A program made the position numbers and the translations under genes. Positions 1-9,401 of a DNA stretch of 64,000 nucleotides are shown here, piece by piece. This DNA is from Amycolatopsis endophytica. Lineage in GTDB: Bacteria; Actinomycetota; Actinomycetes; Mycobacteriales; Pseudonocardiaceae. The notes under the pieces were generated by a model. That model did no database searches. It saw only the letters and a program-made list of their open reading frames with translations, and had not been told where the DNA came from. Where the stretch lies: positions 62,001 to 126,000 of the forward strand of contig NZ_JACCFK010000002.1 of the NCBI RefSeq assembly GCF_013410405.1. Direction: 5' to 3'. Numbering within the stretch: the stretch's first letter is position 1; the number at the start of each line of letters is the position of its first letter.

Positions 1-1695
1 TTCGCGGCCGAGGTTCTCCAGCGGCGACAGGCGGATGCGGTCGCGGTGGTGACCATCGACGAGCGGTTCGTTCCCGTCGAGCTGACGTGGGGAGAGCTGA
101 GGCGGCAGGTGGCGTCGGTCGCCGCGACGCTGCGGGAGCTCGGCGTCACCCGTGGCGACCGGGTGGTGGGGTATCTGCCCAACGGCGTGGAGGCGGTCGT
201 CGCTCTGCTGGCGACCGCCAGCCTCGGCGCTGTGTGGAGCCTGTGCGGTCTCGACTACGCCGCCGACGCGGCCGTGGCCCGGCTGAGTCAGCTCGATCCG
301 GCTGTGCTGATCGCGGGCGCGACATATGTGAACGCGGGCCGGTTGATCGACCGCGGTGCCGACGTCGAAAAGCTGCGTGCCTCGTTGCCATCGCTGCGGG
401 CGACGATCACGCTCGACGGGCAGGCGGGCACGCTCGCGTGGGACTCCGCTGCCGGAACGGCGGACGCGCCCTTCGAACCCGTCCCCGTGTCGTTCGACCA
501 TCCGCTGTGGGTGCTGTTCTCGTCCGGGACGACCGGGCGCCCCAAGGGGATCGTCCACGGCCACGGCGGGGTGACCCTCGAGTCGCGCAAGATCGGTGGC
601 CTGCACCTGAACCTGCGTGCGGGGGACCGGGTCTTCTGGCACACCACGCCGAGCTGGATGATGTGGAACTTCCTCGTCGGCACGCTGCTGCTCGGCACGA
701 CCATCGTGTGTTTCGAAGGCAATCCCGGCCACCCGGACACCGGGACGCTGTGGCGGCTGGCCGAACAACTCGACCTCACCCTGCTCGGCACCAGCCCCGC
801 GTACCTGGCCGCCTGCCGGAAGAACGACACCGGCCCGGCCGGCCGGCGGTTCGGTTCGCTCACCACGGTCGGCGTCACTGGCTCGACGTTCCCCGCGGAC
901 CTGCAGAGCTGGCTGTCCTGCCAGTTGGGGCCGCACGTGCAGGTTGCCTCGATGAGCGGGGGAACCGATGTGTGCACGGCCTTCGCCGGCCCCGCCCCCA
1001 ACGTCCAAGCGCGGGCAGGCGAGCTTTCCGCGCCATGTCTGGGCGTGGCGCTCGACTGCTACGACGACCGGGGCCGGCCGGTCCGGGACGAGGTCGGCGA
1101 GCTCGTGGTGCGTGCTCCGATGCCGTCGATGCCGCTCGGTTTCTGGGACGACCACGGCAAGCGCCGTTTTCGCGCCGCCTATTTCGAGCACTTCCCGGGA
1201 GTCTGGCGGCACGGTGACTGGGTGACGATCACCGGCCGCGGTTCTGTCGTGATCCACGGGCGGTCGGACGCGACGCTCAACCGTCACGGCATCCGCATGG
1301 GCAGCGCGGACATCACGGATCCGGTCGAGTCCCTTCCGCAGGTGGCCGAGGCGCTCGTCATCGGGGTCGAGGAGGGCAACGGTGGTTACTACATGCCGAT
1401 GTTCGTCCGACTCGCCGAGGGTTACCAGCTCGACCAGCAGCTGATCGACGAGATCCGGGCCACCATCCGCACCCGGACCTCGCCGCGCCACGTCCCGGAC
1501 GAGATCATCGCTGTTCCAGGCATCCCGCACACGCGAACGGGGAAGAAGCTGGAAGTTCCGCTCAAGCGGCTGTTCCGGGGAGAGGACGCGGAATCCGTTC
1601 TGGACCCGGCCAGTGTCGACGACCCCGGGCTTGTCGCCTGGTACTCCCGGTTCGCCAGCGGGCGTAGAGCACACGTGGACGGGATCCACGAGTAA
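1..1695 (+). CDS. acetoacetate--CoA ligase (acetoacetyl-CoA synthetase), 5'-partial
   Basis: ATP-dependent activation of acetoacetate to acetoacetyl-CoA in the cytoplasm, used in ketone-body and branched-chain catabolism. The frame is open from the first base, so the true start lies outside; at least 564 codons are present, against about 650 in the family. The ANL-superfamily AMP-binding loop (SSGTTGRPKG) is encoded near 515-545. The segment WMMWNFLVGTLLLG that follows is typical of acetoacetyl-CoA synthetases and not of acetyl-CoA synthetases. The C-terminal subdomain keeps the catalytic lysine region (HTRTGKKLEVPLK). The downstream neighbours on the other strand are decayed acyl-CoA genes, so any original pathway context is lost. 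Family call is firm; the exact substrate is inferred from family similarity. Confidence 0.9.
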   Translation, partial: FAAEVLQRRQADAVAVVTIDERFVPVELTWGELRRQVASVAATLRELGVTRGDRVVGYLPNGVEAVVALLATASLGAVWSLCGLDYAADAAVARLSQLDPAVLIAGATYVNAGRLIDRGADVEKLRASLPSLRATITLDGQAGTLAWDSAAGTADAPFEPVPVSFDHPLWVLFSSGTTGRPKGIVHGHGGVTLESRKIGGLHLNLRAGDRVFWHTTPSWMMWNFLVGTLLLGTTIVCFEGNPGHPDTGTLWRLAEQLDLTLLGTSPAYLAACRKNDTGPAGRRFGSLTTVGVTGSTFPADLQSWLSCQLGPHVQVASMSGGTDVCTAFAGPAPNVQARAGELSAPCLGVALDCYDDRGRPVRDEVGELVVRAPMPSMPLGFWDDHGKRRFRAAYFEHFPGVWRHGDWVTITGRGSVVIHGRSDATLNRHGIRMGSADITDPVESLPQVAEALVIGVEEGNGGYYMPMFVRLAEGYQLDQQLIDEIRATIRTRTSPRHVPDEIIAVPGIPHTRTGKKLEVPLKRLFRGEDAESVLDPASVDDPGLVAWYSRFASGRRAHVDGIHE

Positions 1696-1979
1696 CGGTC
1701 GCGCGATTCGCGGGCGTCGGGTATCCGGCAAACGAGGGAAGGTGCGTCGTGCCGTTCAAGGCCGAGGGCCAGTATGGACGGCCTCGGGTGGCGCAGTAAA
1801 CCGCGCCGGCCACCAGCCCGGTCCGCCCCTTCATCGCGGGGCAGCACGGGCGCGTTCCACCCGGGTTGAAGGCCGAAGCGCACCGGCGTCCTTGCTCGCT
1901 GGTTCCCGACGCCCGCGGGGACAGCTTGTGCCTGTTCGCCAGGGCGGCGAAACCGGGCGGGTCCGTGGGCGCCACGAAC
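1696..1979. other. gene-free segment between acetoacetyl-CoA synthetase and decayed gcdH
   Basis: No convincing coding frame is seen in these 284 bases. The segment replaces the 3' two-thirds expected of the glutaryl-CoA dehydrogenase gene. It holds several short inverted repeats, for example CGAGG-GCC against GGC-CTCG around 1760-1790. It may be a remnant of an inserted element or a structured intergenic repeat; nothing identifies its family. Confidence 0.35.
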
Positions 1980-2498
1980 CCGCGCCCCCCACGGACCCGT
2001 TCTTGATCCACATCTTGCGGCCGTCGATCACCCAGTCCGAGCCGTCGCGCCGGACGCGGGTGCGCATGTTGCCGGGATCGCAGCCGTGGTCGGGTTCGGT
2101 CAGGCCGAAGCCGTCGATGGCCTCGCCCGCCGCCATCGACGGCAGCCACCGCTGCTGCTGCTCCACTGAGCCCCACCGCCAGATCGCGAACATCGCCAGC
2201 GCGACACGAGCGAGCGCAGCCCGGAGTCCGACGCCTCCAGTTCCAGGCACGCGAGGCCGTATCCGGTCGCGGACATGCCGGCGCAGCCGTAGCCCTCCAG
2301 GTGCATGCCGAGCACGCCGAGGCTGCCGCGGATGTCGGCGATCTCTCCGCGCTCGAACCAGCCAGCGACGAACGGGTCCACCCGCTCCTCGCACAGGCGG
2401 CGCACCGAACCTGCGACGGTCTTCTCGTCGGCCGTGAGCAGGTCCGCAAGACCGCCGGGGTCGCGCGGGTCCAGGGGCGGCTGGGTGGTCGTGCTCAC
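1980..2498 (-). pseudogene. gcdH: glutaryl-CoA dehydrogenase-type acyl-CoA dehydrogenase, frameshifted and truncated
   Basis: A flavin-dependent acyl-CoA dehydrogenase remnant. From a GTG at 2498 the reading begins VSTTTQPPLDPRDP and continues through FERGEIADIRGSLGVLGMHL to SGLRSLVS. Near 2205 the homology moves to another frame (LAMFAIWRWGS, FGLTEPDHG, DGRKMWIKNGS), which fits a loss of about 10 bases. Homology stops near 2000, so the C-terminal acyl-CoA dehydrogenase domain with its catalytic acid is absent; roughly 170 of ~400 residues survive. The start overlaps the stop of the CoA-transferase remnant (GTGA), showing the two were a translationally coupled operon. Non-functional as it stands. 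Confidence 0.85.
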
Positions 2499-2815
2499 CG
2501 TGTCGTCTCCTCTGCCAGCCGGCGGCGGATCTCGTCGGTGTGCTGCCCCAGGTGGGGCGGCGCTGTGTAGCGGGTGACCGGGGTGGCCGAACAGATCATG
2601 GGGTGCCGGATCTGCGGCGGGGCGCAGCTGTCCACCGCGACGGTCGGCTCCAGGCCGGGGGGAAGCGGCCAGAGCGAGGCCGCAGGCGAGGTCGCCGACC
2701 TGTCCGCCGGCACGCCCGCTTCGGCGAGCCGCGCGCTCCACGTGTCCACGGTGTCCCGGGCCGGCCGCTCCTCGAGGGCGTGCCGCAGCGCGTGCCTGTT
2801 CCGCACCCGTGCCTC
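2495..2815 (-). pseudogene. CaiB/BaiF family CoA-transferase, C-terminal remnant
   Basis: About 105 C-terminal codons of a family III CoA-transferase remain (for example RHALEERPARDTVDTWSARL, ICSATPVTRYTAPPHLGQHTDEI). The N-terminal part with the catalytic aspartate is missing; upstream sequence in this frame has no family likeness. The intact TGA at 2495-2497 overlaps the GTG of the gcdH remnant. CaiB-type transferases next to glutaryl-CoA dehydrogenases are a known pairing, supporting the call for both fragments. Confidence 0.75.
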
Positions 2816-2964
2816 GTTCGTAGCGAAACGGGAGTCCCGCGGCTCCCAGCGTCCTGAGTGCCGCTGGCGTCGTGTTCGGTGAAGCGCGCCGGGTGCCCGG
2901 AAGGGTGGACCGGGCCCGATCAGGCCCGGTCCACGGCTGTGTCGAGCTCCGCGGGGCCGCCGGG

Positions 2965-3282
2965 TCAAGAGCGGAGATCGCGGCAGCGGTGTCTCGAACC
3001 CCCGTCGCGGACGATCATGTCCTCGATGACCAGGCTTGGCCGCGTCGATCGGCGCCGAAGGGTCTGCGAGCCCCACAGTCATCGCCGCCGGCCTCGAGAC
3101 CGTCGTACCGCCCACCCCCACGGCAACGACTCGGCCTCGTGGACGACACAGCCGTCGGCGACATGCCGGCGGACTGTCTTCTCGATGGCATCGGGGCCGG
3201 TCGAACCGAAGGCGGCGTATACCTGACGCACCCATTCTGCTCCGGACGTTGGCACTTCCAGCATGGCGTCCGATGTCGTCAT
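2965..3282 (-). pseudogene. SnoaL-like / NTF2-fold protein, frameshifted remnant
   Basis: An ATG at 3282, preceded by a strong ribosome site (AGGAGG-type, 3286-3292), opens a frame reading MTTSDAMLEVPTSGAEWVRQ, VYAAFGSTGPDAIEKTVRRH and HEAESLPWG, which resembles NTF2-fold SnoaL-like proteins. After PWG the likeness moves to another frame (GGRYDGLEAG) and later to a third short match (LVIEDMIVRDGG), so at least two indels have broken it. The intact start and ribosome site suggest recent decay. The next 230 bases, up to 3515, hold no recognisable gene. Confidence 0.6.
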
Positions 3283-3515
3283 GACTCCTCCTGCGGTTGA
3301 CCAGACTGGCACGCGGCGAGCCCGGAGTGAGGCTGTGGACCAGCCGAACACGGCGTCCGGGTTTCCCCGAGCGAGCAGCGTTCGTGACAGCCGAACCTCG
3401 CTGCCGTCGACCGCGGGCGGAAGGTTCACCGCAGCAACGTCCTGTGCCGCAACGAGAATCCGCTCGGTGTGCCCGTCCCGCCCGGATGCGGCGCGGTACG
3501 TGGCCGCATCCGACC

Positions 3516-4310
3516 TCAGCCGGCGTGCTCCGCCGTGACGTGCAGGGACGTCGGGATGAGCGGTCCTACCGGCTTGGTCTTCGTCGCCTCGACCAGGAGG
3601 GCGGCGAACTCCGCCGGTTTGCTCAGCCACGGCGAGTGGCCCGTGTCGATCTCCAGCGGGACGACTCCCAGGCGCTTCGCTTGCAGGTGCGCGAGTGCGG
3701 GGAAGCAGGTCGTGTCACGCGAGCCCATGATGAAGCTCCGGGAGAGATCTTCCTGCTTCCAGAAGTTCGGGACGAAGACCGGAACGGACAAGGGGGCCAA
3801 CGGTTCCGGGGTGAGCTTCGAGTAGGCCCAGTCGACCTGCTCCTCCGAGCAGTCGTTGAAGAAGGCCATCACCGCGCCCGGCCGCTCGAAGTAGAACGCC
3901 TCGTTGCCTTCGGTCAGCTTGAGGTAAGTGTCCAAAGGTGACTCTGCGGCCACGGGTGACTCCGAGCTGGCGCCGAGGCTCGTCGACGTGGTCTCGTAAG
4001 GGAGAGGCTTGCCCTCGACCGGGAGGATCCCCGCCACATAACAGATGTGCGAGACGAGGTCGGGCCGCTCGTTAGCGGCGATGGTGGCGACCACGCACCC
4101 GGAAGAATGCCCGACGAGCACGTCGCCAGGCTGCATGAGCTCGATGACGGCGTCACGGTAGCCATCAAGTGTTGCCACTTCGTTGAGCCGGGCACCGTGG
4201 CCGGGGAGCTCCACGGCCACGAACTCGTGACCCAGCTTCGCCATCTCCGGCTTGACGAGGTCCCAGGTCCATGCTCCGTGGCAACCGCCATGAACAGCGA
4301 GGAAGCGCAT
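3516..4310 (-). CDS. alpha/beta hydrolase (EstC / hydroxynitrile-lyase-like esterase family)
   Basis: Cytoplasmic alpha/beta-fold hydrolase of 264 residues, the usual length for the plant methylesterase/EstC-like family. The N-terminus MRFLAVHGGCHGAWTWD carries the HGxCHGAW oxyanion segment. The nucleophile lies in GHSSGC (about residue 70) and the catalytic histidine in DTGHSPWLS near the C-terminus, with GSRDTTC as the likely acid region. The ATG at 4310 is chosen because the family motif begins six residues later and AAAGGTG lies about 7 bases upstream. Substrate cannot be told. Its upstream sequence abuts the broken 5' end of the RHS gene, so its original promoter may be altered. Confidence 0.85.
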   Translation of the reverse strand: MRFLAVHGGCHGAWTWDLVKPEMAKLGHEFVAVELPGHGARLNEVATLDGYRDAVIELMQPGDVLVGHSSGCVVATIAANERPDLVSHICYVAGILPVEGKPLPYETTSTSLGASSESPVAAESPLDTYLKLTEGNEAFYFERPGAVMAFFNDCSEEQVDWAYSKLTPEPLAPLSVPVFVPNFWKQEDLSRSFIMGSRDTTCFPALAHLQAKRLGVVPLEIDTGHSPWLSKPAEFAALLVEATKTKPVGPLIPTSLHVTAEHAG

Positions 4311-4427
4311 GAGAACACCTTTCGACTGAAGCTTCAGGCTCCCGGTGAGGAGCGTCATGGAGTTTGTGCGGGCAGTCAGGAGACTTCCTGCTGCTCCAGT
4401 GGGTCGTTGCCGTCCCGGCGTTGCACG

Positions 4428-7400
4428 GTGAAGGTGGCCGGCGGGTCGAACGGCGAGTCGCCGGAGGTGACGAACTACTACAACACCGAAACCAACCACT
4501 ACGGCGCCAACAACGGCACCACGGGCGTCGCCTACACCCGCGGCGGCACGCTCGACCACATCGACTACGGCCTGCGCAACGAGAACGGCACCATCTACGC
4601 CAACCCCGCGTCCGATCAGGTCCGATTCGCCACCGCCGAGCGCTGCATCCCTTCCGGCGCCATCACCTGCGATCCGGCACAGTTCACCACGGACAACGCG
4701 AAGTCCTGGCCGGACACCCCCCAGGACCAGCAATGTCTACCCGGCGCGGTCTGCAACAACCACGCCCCGACGTTCTGGTCGACCAAGCGACTGACCAACA
4801 TCACCACGCAGTACTACAACGGCTCCGGCTACACGAAGGTCGACTCCTACGACCTGGCACAGCAGTTCTCCGAATCCGGTGACCCCGCACTGTGGCTCAA
4901 CTCCATCACCCGCACCGGATACACCGCGACCGGCAGCTCGATCGCCCTGCCGCCGGTCACCTTCGCGGGACAGATGATGGACAACCGGGTCGCCGGGTAC
5001 AACAACCAGCCGCCCATGATCCGCTGGCGGCTCACGAACATCACCGCGGAAACCGGCCAAGCCATCCAGGTGGCATACAGCCAGCCGGAGTGCACGCCCA
5101 CCAACGTCCCACCCGATCCGGCGCAGAACACCAAAAGGTGCTTCCCGGTCTACTGGACCTTCCCCTATCAGACCGACCCCACCCTCGACTACTTCCACAA
5201 GTACCTCACCACCAGCGTCCAAGTGCAGGAACCACACGCACTGTCTCCCACTCAGCGCACCAGCTACACCTACGTCGGCACCCCGGCTTGGCACTTCGAC
5301 GACAACGAGGTCGTCAAGCCCGCCAACCGCACCTACGGCCAGTTTCGCGGCTACGGCCAGGTCGACGTCAGCACCGGCAGCTCGGCCAACAACACCAACG
5401 GCCGCGCCGACGTCCTCACCCTGACCAGGACGACCTACTTCCGCGGTATGAACGGCGACACGCTGCCTAACGGCACCCGGGTCGCCTCTGTCACCAACTC
5501 ACTCGGCGAGTCAATCCCGGACGACAACGCGTTCGCGAGCATGACTCGGGAAGTGCAAACCTTCAACGGCATCAACGGCCCGCGGCTCTCGAGCACGATC
5601 ACCGACCCGGTCAAGATCGGAACGACCGCTACTCGCGGGCGTGCGGGCCTCAACGCGCTGACCGCCACGCTCGTGGGAGTGAGCAAGACTCGCTCGTTGA
5701 CCGATCTCGCGGCCGGCGGAGTGCGAACCGCCAGCACGACCTACCAGTTCGACAGCGCCGGACGCGAGATCAGGAAGACCGACTCCGGAGACGGCGTCCC
5801 GGACGTCTGCACCAGCACCAGATACGCCGACAACACCACTTCCTGGATCCGCACTCGCGTCGCCGAGACCATCACCTCGCAGCAGGTGTGCCCACCCCCT
5901 GGCGCGACACCCGCTCCGATCCTCTCCGACGTCCGAACGTTCTACGACAACGCCGCCACACTCGGGACCCTGACCGGCCCAGGCGACCCCACCCGACTCG
6001 ACACGGCGACCGTGAACAACAACGGTGCGCTGACCTTCGCCACCACCGGCACCGGAACGTTCGACAGCTCGGGCCGTCCCCTCACCACGACCGACGGCCT
6101 CAATCGCACCACCAAACTCACCTACACGCCCACGAGCGGAGGAGTGCTCACCCAAACCGCAAGCACCAATGCACTCAACCAGACCAGCACCACGACGATC
6201 GACCCAGGCCGTGGAGTCACCACGGCGACCGTCGACATCGCGAACCACCGCACGGACGCGACCTACGACGCCCTCGGCCGATTGACCGCGGTGTGGCTTC
6301 CAGGCCACTCGAAGGCCGCCAACGCCCCGGCCTCCTCCAGCTACGCCTACCAGCTGGCGCCGAACGCACCGCTTGCGGTGACCACCAATACCCTCATCTT
6401 CAACGGCACGACCCACAACTACCTGACCTCGATCGGCATCTACGACGCGATCGGGCAACTTCGACAGGTGCAAACCGCGGCCGAAGGCGGCGGGCGCACC
6501 GTCACCGACACCTTCTACGACTCCCACGGCTGGACCGTCACCACCAACGACCGCTACTACACCGATGGGGCCCCGTCGACCACACTGATCTCGGTTGCTG
6601 ACTCTGCCGTGAACAGCCGCACGATCAACAGCTACGACGGTGCGGGACGGGTCGTCGACATGGCGGCGTACAACGGCCTCAACGCGACGTGGCACACCAG
6701 GTCGGTCTACGGCGGAGACCGCACCACCATGTTCCCACCGCCAGGCGGCGTCACTACTGCAACGCTCACAGACGTCCGAGGCAACACGGTCGAAACGCGC
6801 CAGTACACGGCACCGCCGACGGTGAACGGAAGCGTTGTATCCGGTGGGGCGTATCAGTCGACGCTGCACGCCTACACGCCACTGGGACAGCTCGCAAAGA
6901 TCACCGATCCCGGTGGCAACGTCTGGACCACCAGCTACGACCTCCTCGGCAACAAGATCCAAGCCACCGATCCGGCCACCGGCACCACGAAGTACACCTA
7001 CGACATCGCCAACCAGGTGACAACCACGACCGACAGTCGTGGCCAGACGCTCGCGTTCACCTACGACAATGTCGGCCGGAAGACTGCCGAGTACTCGGGG
7101 TCTCTGGCCGGCACCAAGCTCTCCTCCTGGGTCTATGACACGGTGCAGAAGGGCAAGCTCACTTACTCCACGCGGTACACCCCGCAGGGCAACTACCTCG
7201 TCGGTTACGGCGGATACGACGGGCAAGGCAACCCGACGAGTATGAGCGTCCAGGTTCCCGCCTCCGAGACAGGGCTGGCTGGCACCTACACGACCCGCTT
7301 CGAGTGGAACGACCCAGGCAAACTCGCCTCGATGCTGCCCGCCCCCGGAGGCGGACTGCCCGGCGAGTGGATCGGCACCGCCTACGACTCCCTCGGCAAG

Positions 7401-9401
7401 CCCAGCTCGAGCATCGGCTACAACAGCTACGTCGAATCCGCCGCCTACACACCGTATGGCGAGCCACTTCGCTACAACCTCGGCCTGTTCAGCAGCAGTA
7501 GTGCCCTCACCTACGACTACGACCCGCAAACCCGGCGCCTGACCCACGCCAACTTCTCGGCCCAGCTCGCCACGCCGCAACTCGACGACGTCCAGTACTT
7601 CTATGACCCGTTCGGAAACCCGACTCGCTCGGTCAACGTCCAGGGGGGCGCCGGATCACCGGCGAGGACCCAGTGCTACGGATACGACAGCCTCGACCGG
7701 CTGAACCAGGCATGGACGGCCACTGACAACTGCGCCGCCGCGCCGAACGCCAGCAACGTCGGAGGAGCCAACCCCTACTGGCTGTCCTGGACCTTCGACC
7801 CGACCGGGTTGCGCACTACGCAGGTCAAGCACGCCGTACCAGGAACCACGGGTGACACCACAACCACCTACAACTATCCAGGCCCGGATGCAGCGCAGCG
7901 CTCCTCGCTGACCTCGACAGCAACGACCGGACCCGACGCCGCTAGTTCCACGAGCTACACCTACGACTCGGCCGGCAACACGCTGACCAGAGCTCTGCCA
8001 AACGGGAACCAGACGCTCACCTGGAGCGAGGAGAACCGCCTCGCCACCGTCACCACCCCTGCCGGCAATACCTCCTACGTCTACGACGCGGACGGCAACG
8101 AACTCATCCGCCGGGACCCCGGCTCCACGACACTGTTCCTCCCAGGCCAGGAACTGACCTATAAAGCAGCCACCGGAACCGTCACCGGCACCCGGTACTA
8201 CACCTTCAACGGCCAAATCGTCGCCATGCGCGTCGGAGGTGCCGACCCCGTGTACCTGGCGGGCGATCCGCACGGCACCGTGCAGGTCGTCTACACCCCC
8301 AGCACAGGAACCGTCACCAGGCGGGCTCAGGACCCGTACGGCAACCCGCTCGGCCCAGTCACCACCACAACCAGCGCCGGAACCACGGCGCCCGGAACCT
8401 GGCCGGACAACCACGGCTTCCTCGGCAAGTCAGAATCTGCTGCAACCGGCCTCACCGATGTCGGCGCTCGAGCGTACGACCCCACAATTGGGCGATTCAT
8501 CTCCGTCGATCCCCTGCTGACCTTAAGCGAGTCGCAAGCGGTCAACGGCTACACCTACGCCGCCGGAAATCCCACTCTGAAGAGCGACCCCACGGGCCTC
8601 GAACCCCTTGTCCTTCCTCCTGGGATGAAGGGCGGCGAGTGCGACCTCCAGTGCCGTAATGGAGGCTACGGGGCTTCCCCGGGCGACAGCGCCAAGTGGC
8701 CGGACTATGTGCAGGAGAAGGCTAACGAAGACGCGCGAAACAAGTGGATTGATCACCATGCTCCGCCCGGGTCGGACGAGACGACGTTGGAGGCTGATCT
8801 TCAATCGGTACTTGAGAACACCTCTGCCGATTGGTGGGAGCCCCACTACATCCAGGGTAAGGATGGTGATTGGATAGACTATTGCTTCGGTCGTGCCGGA
8901 TGTGAAGAGGCTCTGGAGTACCTTCGAGATTCGCACGATGTGGCAGGGGCCAAGTATATCGCCGCAACCTACTGTGCCTTTAATATGGAAATATGTGAGC
9001 GCAAATCGCAAATTGCGATCGTCGGCGAGCAGTTGCTCAGCATGGTTCCCTCGTTATTCTCAGGTGGTGCCGCTTTTGCTTCGGCAGGAGGGAAGGCGGC
9101 CGCCGCCGGTCGGTCAACTAATCTTGCCGAGGATGTCGGTGGTCCGCCTGGGATCGCCAAACTTCCCCCAGAGCAGCAGCGATCAGTACGATCTCTTCAG
9201 CGCCAAGTCGACGAGCATCGACAAAAACTGGACGACTACCGGGCTGACCCCGACGCCTTCGACAATCTCGGCTTCTTGAAGAACGCCCCTAGTCCCGAAA
9301 TTCGAAATCGGATCATCAATGGTAGAATTAATCACCTGGAGACCGAGATTAGAGGTTTTCAAAGGCAAATCGACGACCTTCTGGGGGGGGGAACTAGTTG
9401 A
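4428..9401 (+). CDS. RHS-repeat polymorphic toxin, 5'-truncated, with variable C-terminal domain
   Basis: A large YD/RHS-repeat protein, about 1657 residues from the in-frame GTG at 4428; reading further upstream only runs through the antisense of the esterase. Many YD-type repeats (for example YDALGRLT, YDNVGRKT, YDSLDRLN, YDADGNE) build the shell. The RHS core ends with YDPTIGRFISVDPLL and SDPTGLEP at about 8480-8605, where the shell normally cleaves. The ~265-residue tip after it is variable and visibly poorer in G+C. Its last ~75 residues are helical, with AFDNLGFLKNAPSPEIRNRI and NHLETEI as conserved-looking elements; I recognise this type from toxin C-termini but cannot assign an activity. 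No signal peptide or SpvB-like N-terminus is present, so the protein lost its start and export region and may be inactive. Confidence 0.8.
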   Translation: MKVAGGSNGESPEVTNYYNTETNHYGANNGTTGVAYTRGGTLDHIDYGLRNENGTIYANPASDQVRFATAERCIPSGAITCDPAQFTTDNAKSWPDTPQDQQCLPGAVCNNHAPTFWSTKRLTNITTQYYNGSGYTKVDSYDLAQQFSESGDPALWLNSITRTGYTATGSSIALPPVTFAGQMMDNRVAGYNNQPPMIRWRLTNITAETGQAIQVAYSQPECTPTNVPPDPAQNTKRCFPVYWTFPYQTDPTLDYFHKYLTTSVQVQEPHALSPTQRTSYTYVGTPAWHFDDNEVVKPANRTYGQFRGYGQVDVSTGSSANNTNGRADVLTLTRTTYFRGMNGDTLPNGTRVASVTNSLGESIPDDNAFASMTREVQTFNGINGPRLSSTITDPVKIGTTATRGRAGLNALTATLVGVSKTRSLTDLAAGGVRTASTTYQFDSAGREIRKTDSGDGVPDVCTSTRYADNTTSWIRTRVAETITSQQVCPPPGATPAPILSDVRTFYDNAATLGTLTGPGDPTRLDTATVNNNGALTFATTGTGTFDSSGRPLTTTDGLNRTTKLTYTPTSGGVLTQTASTNALNQTSTTTIDPGRGVTTATVDIANHRTDATYDALGRLTAVWLPGHSKAANAPASSSYAYQLAPNAPLAVTTNTLIFNGTTHNYLTSIGIYDAIGQLRQVQTAAEGGGRTVTDTFYDSHGWTVTTNDRYYTDGAPSTTLISVADSAVNSRTINSYDGAGRVVDMAAYNGLNATWHTRSVYGGDRTTMFPPPGGVTTATLTDVRGNTVETRQYTAPPTVNGSVVSGGAYQSTLHAYTPLGQLAKITDPGGNVWTTSYDLLGNKIQATDPATGTTKYTYDIANQVTTTTDSRGQTLAFTYDNVGRKTAEYSGSLAGTKLSSWVYDTVQKGKLTYSTRYTPQGNYLVGYGGYDGQGNPTSMSVQVPASETGLAGTYTTRFEWNDPGKLASMLPAPGGGLPGEWIGTAYDSLGKPSSSIGYNSYVESAAYTPYGEPLRYNLGLFSSSSALTYDYDPQTRRLTHANFSAQLATPQLDDVQYFYDPFGNPTRSVNVQGGAGSPARTQCYGYDSLDRLNQAWTATDNCAAAPNASNVGGANPYWLSWTFDPTGLRTTQVKHAVPGTTGDTTTTYNYPGPDAAQRSSLTSTATTGPDAASSTSYTYDSAGNTLTRALPNGNQTLTWSEENRLATVTTPAGNTSYVYDADGNELIRRDPGSTTLFLPGQELTYKAATGTVTGTRYYTFNGQIVAMRVGGADPVYLAGDPHGTVQVVYTPSTGTVTRRAQDPYGNPLGPVTTTTSAGTTAPGTWPDNHGFLGKSESAATGLTDVGARAYDPTIGRFISVDPLLTLSESQAVNGYTYAAGNPTLKSDPTGLEPLVLPPGMKGGECDLQCRNGGYGASPGDSAKWPDYVQEKANEDARNKWIDHHAPPGSDETTLEADLQSVLENTSADWWEPHYIQGKDGDWIDYCFGRAGCEEALEYLRDSHDVAGAKYIAATYCAFNMEICERKSQIAIVGEQLLSMVPSLFSGGAAFASAGGKAAAAGRSTNLAEDVGGPPGIAKLPPEQQRSVRSLQRQVDEHRQKLDDYRADPDAFDNLGFLKNAPSPEIRNRIINGRINHLETEIRGFQRQIDDLLGGGTS

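Noticed and set aside
4047..4427. Upstream extension of the RHS frame to an ATG at 4047
   Set aside because: This stretch is the antisense of the intact esterase gene and has no RHS likeness or signal peptide.
5511..7580. 689-codon open frame antisense to the RHS gene
   Set aside because: Its composition (Val/Gly/Arg-rich, no domains) is that of a shadow frame opposite a biased coding sequence.
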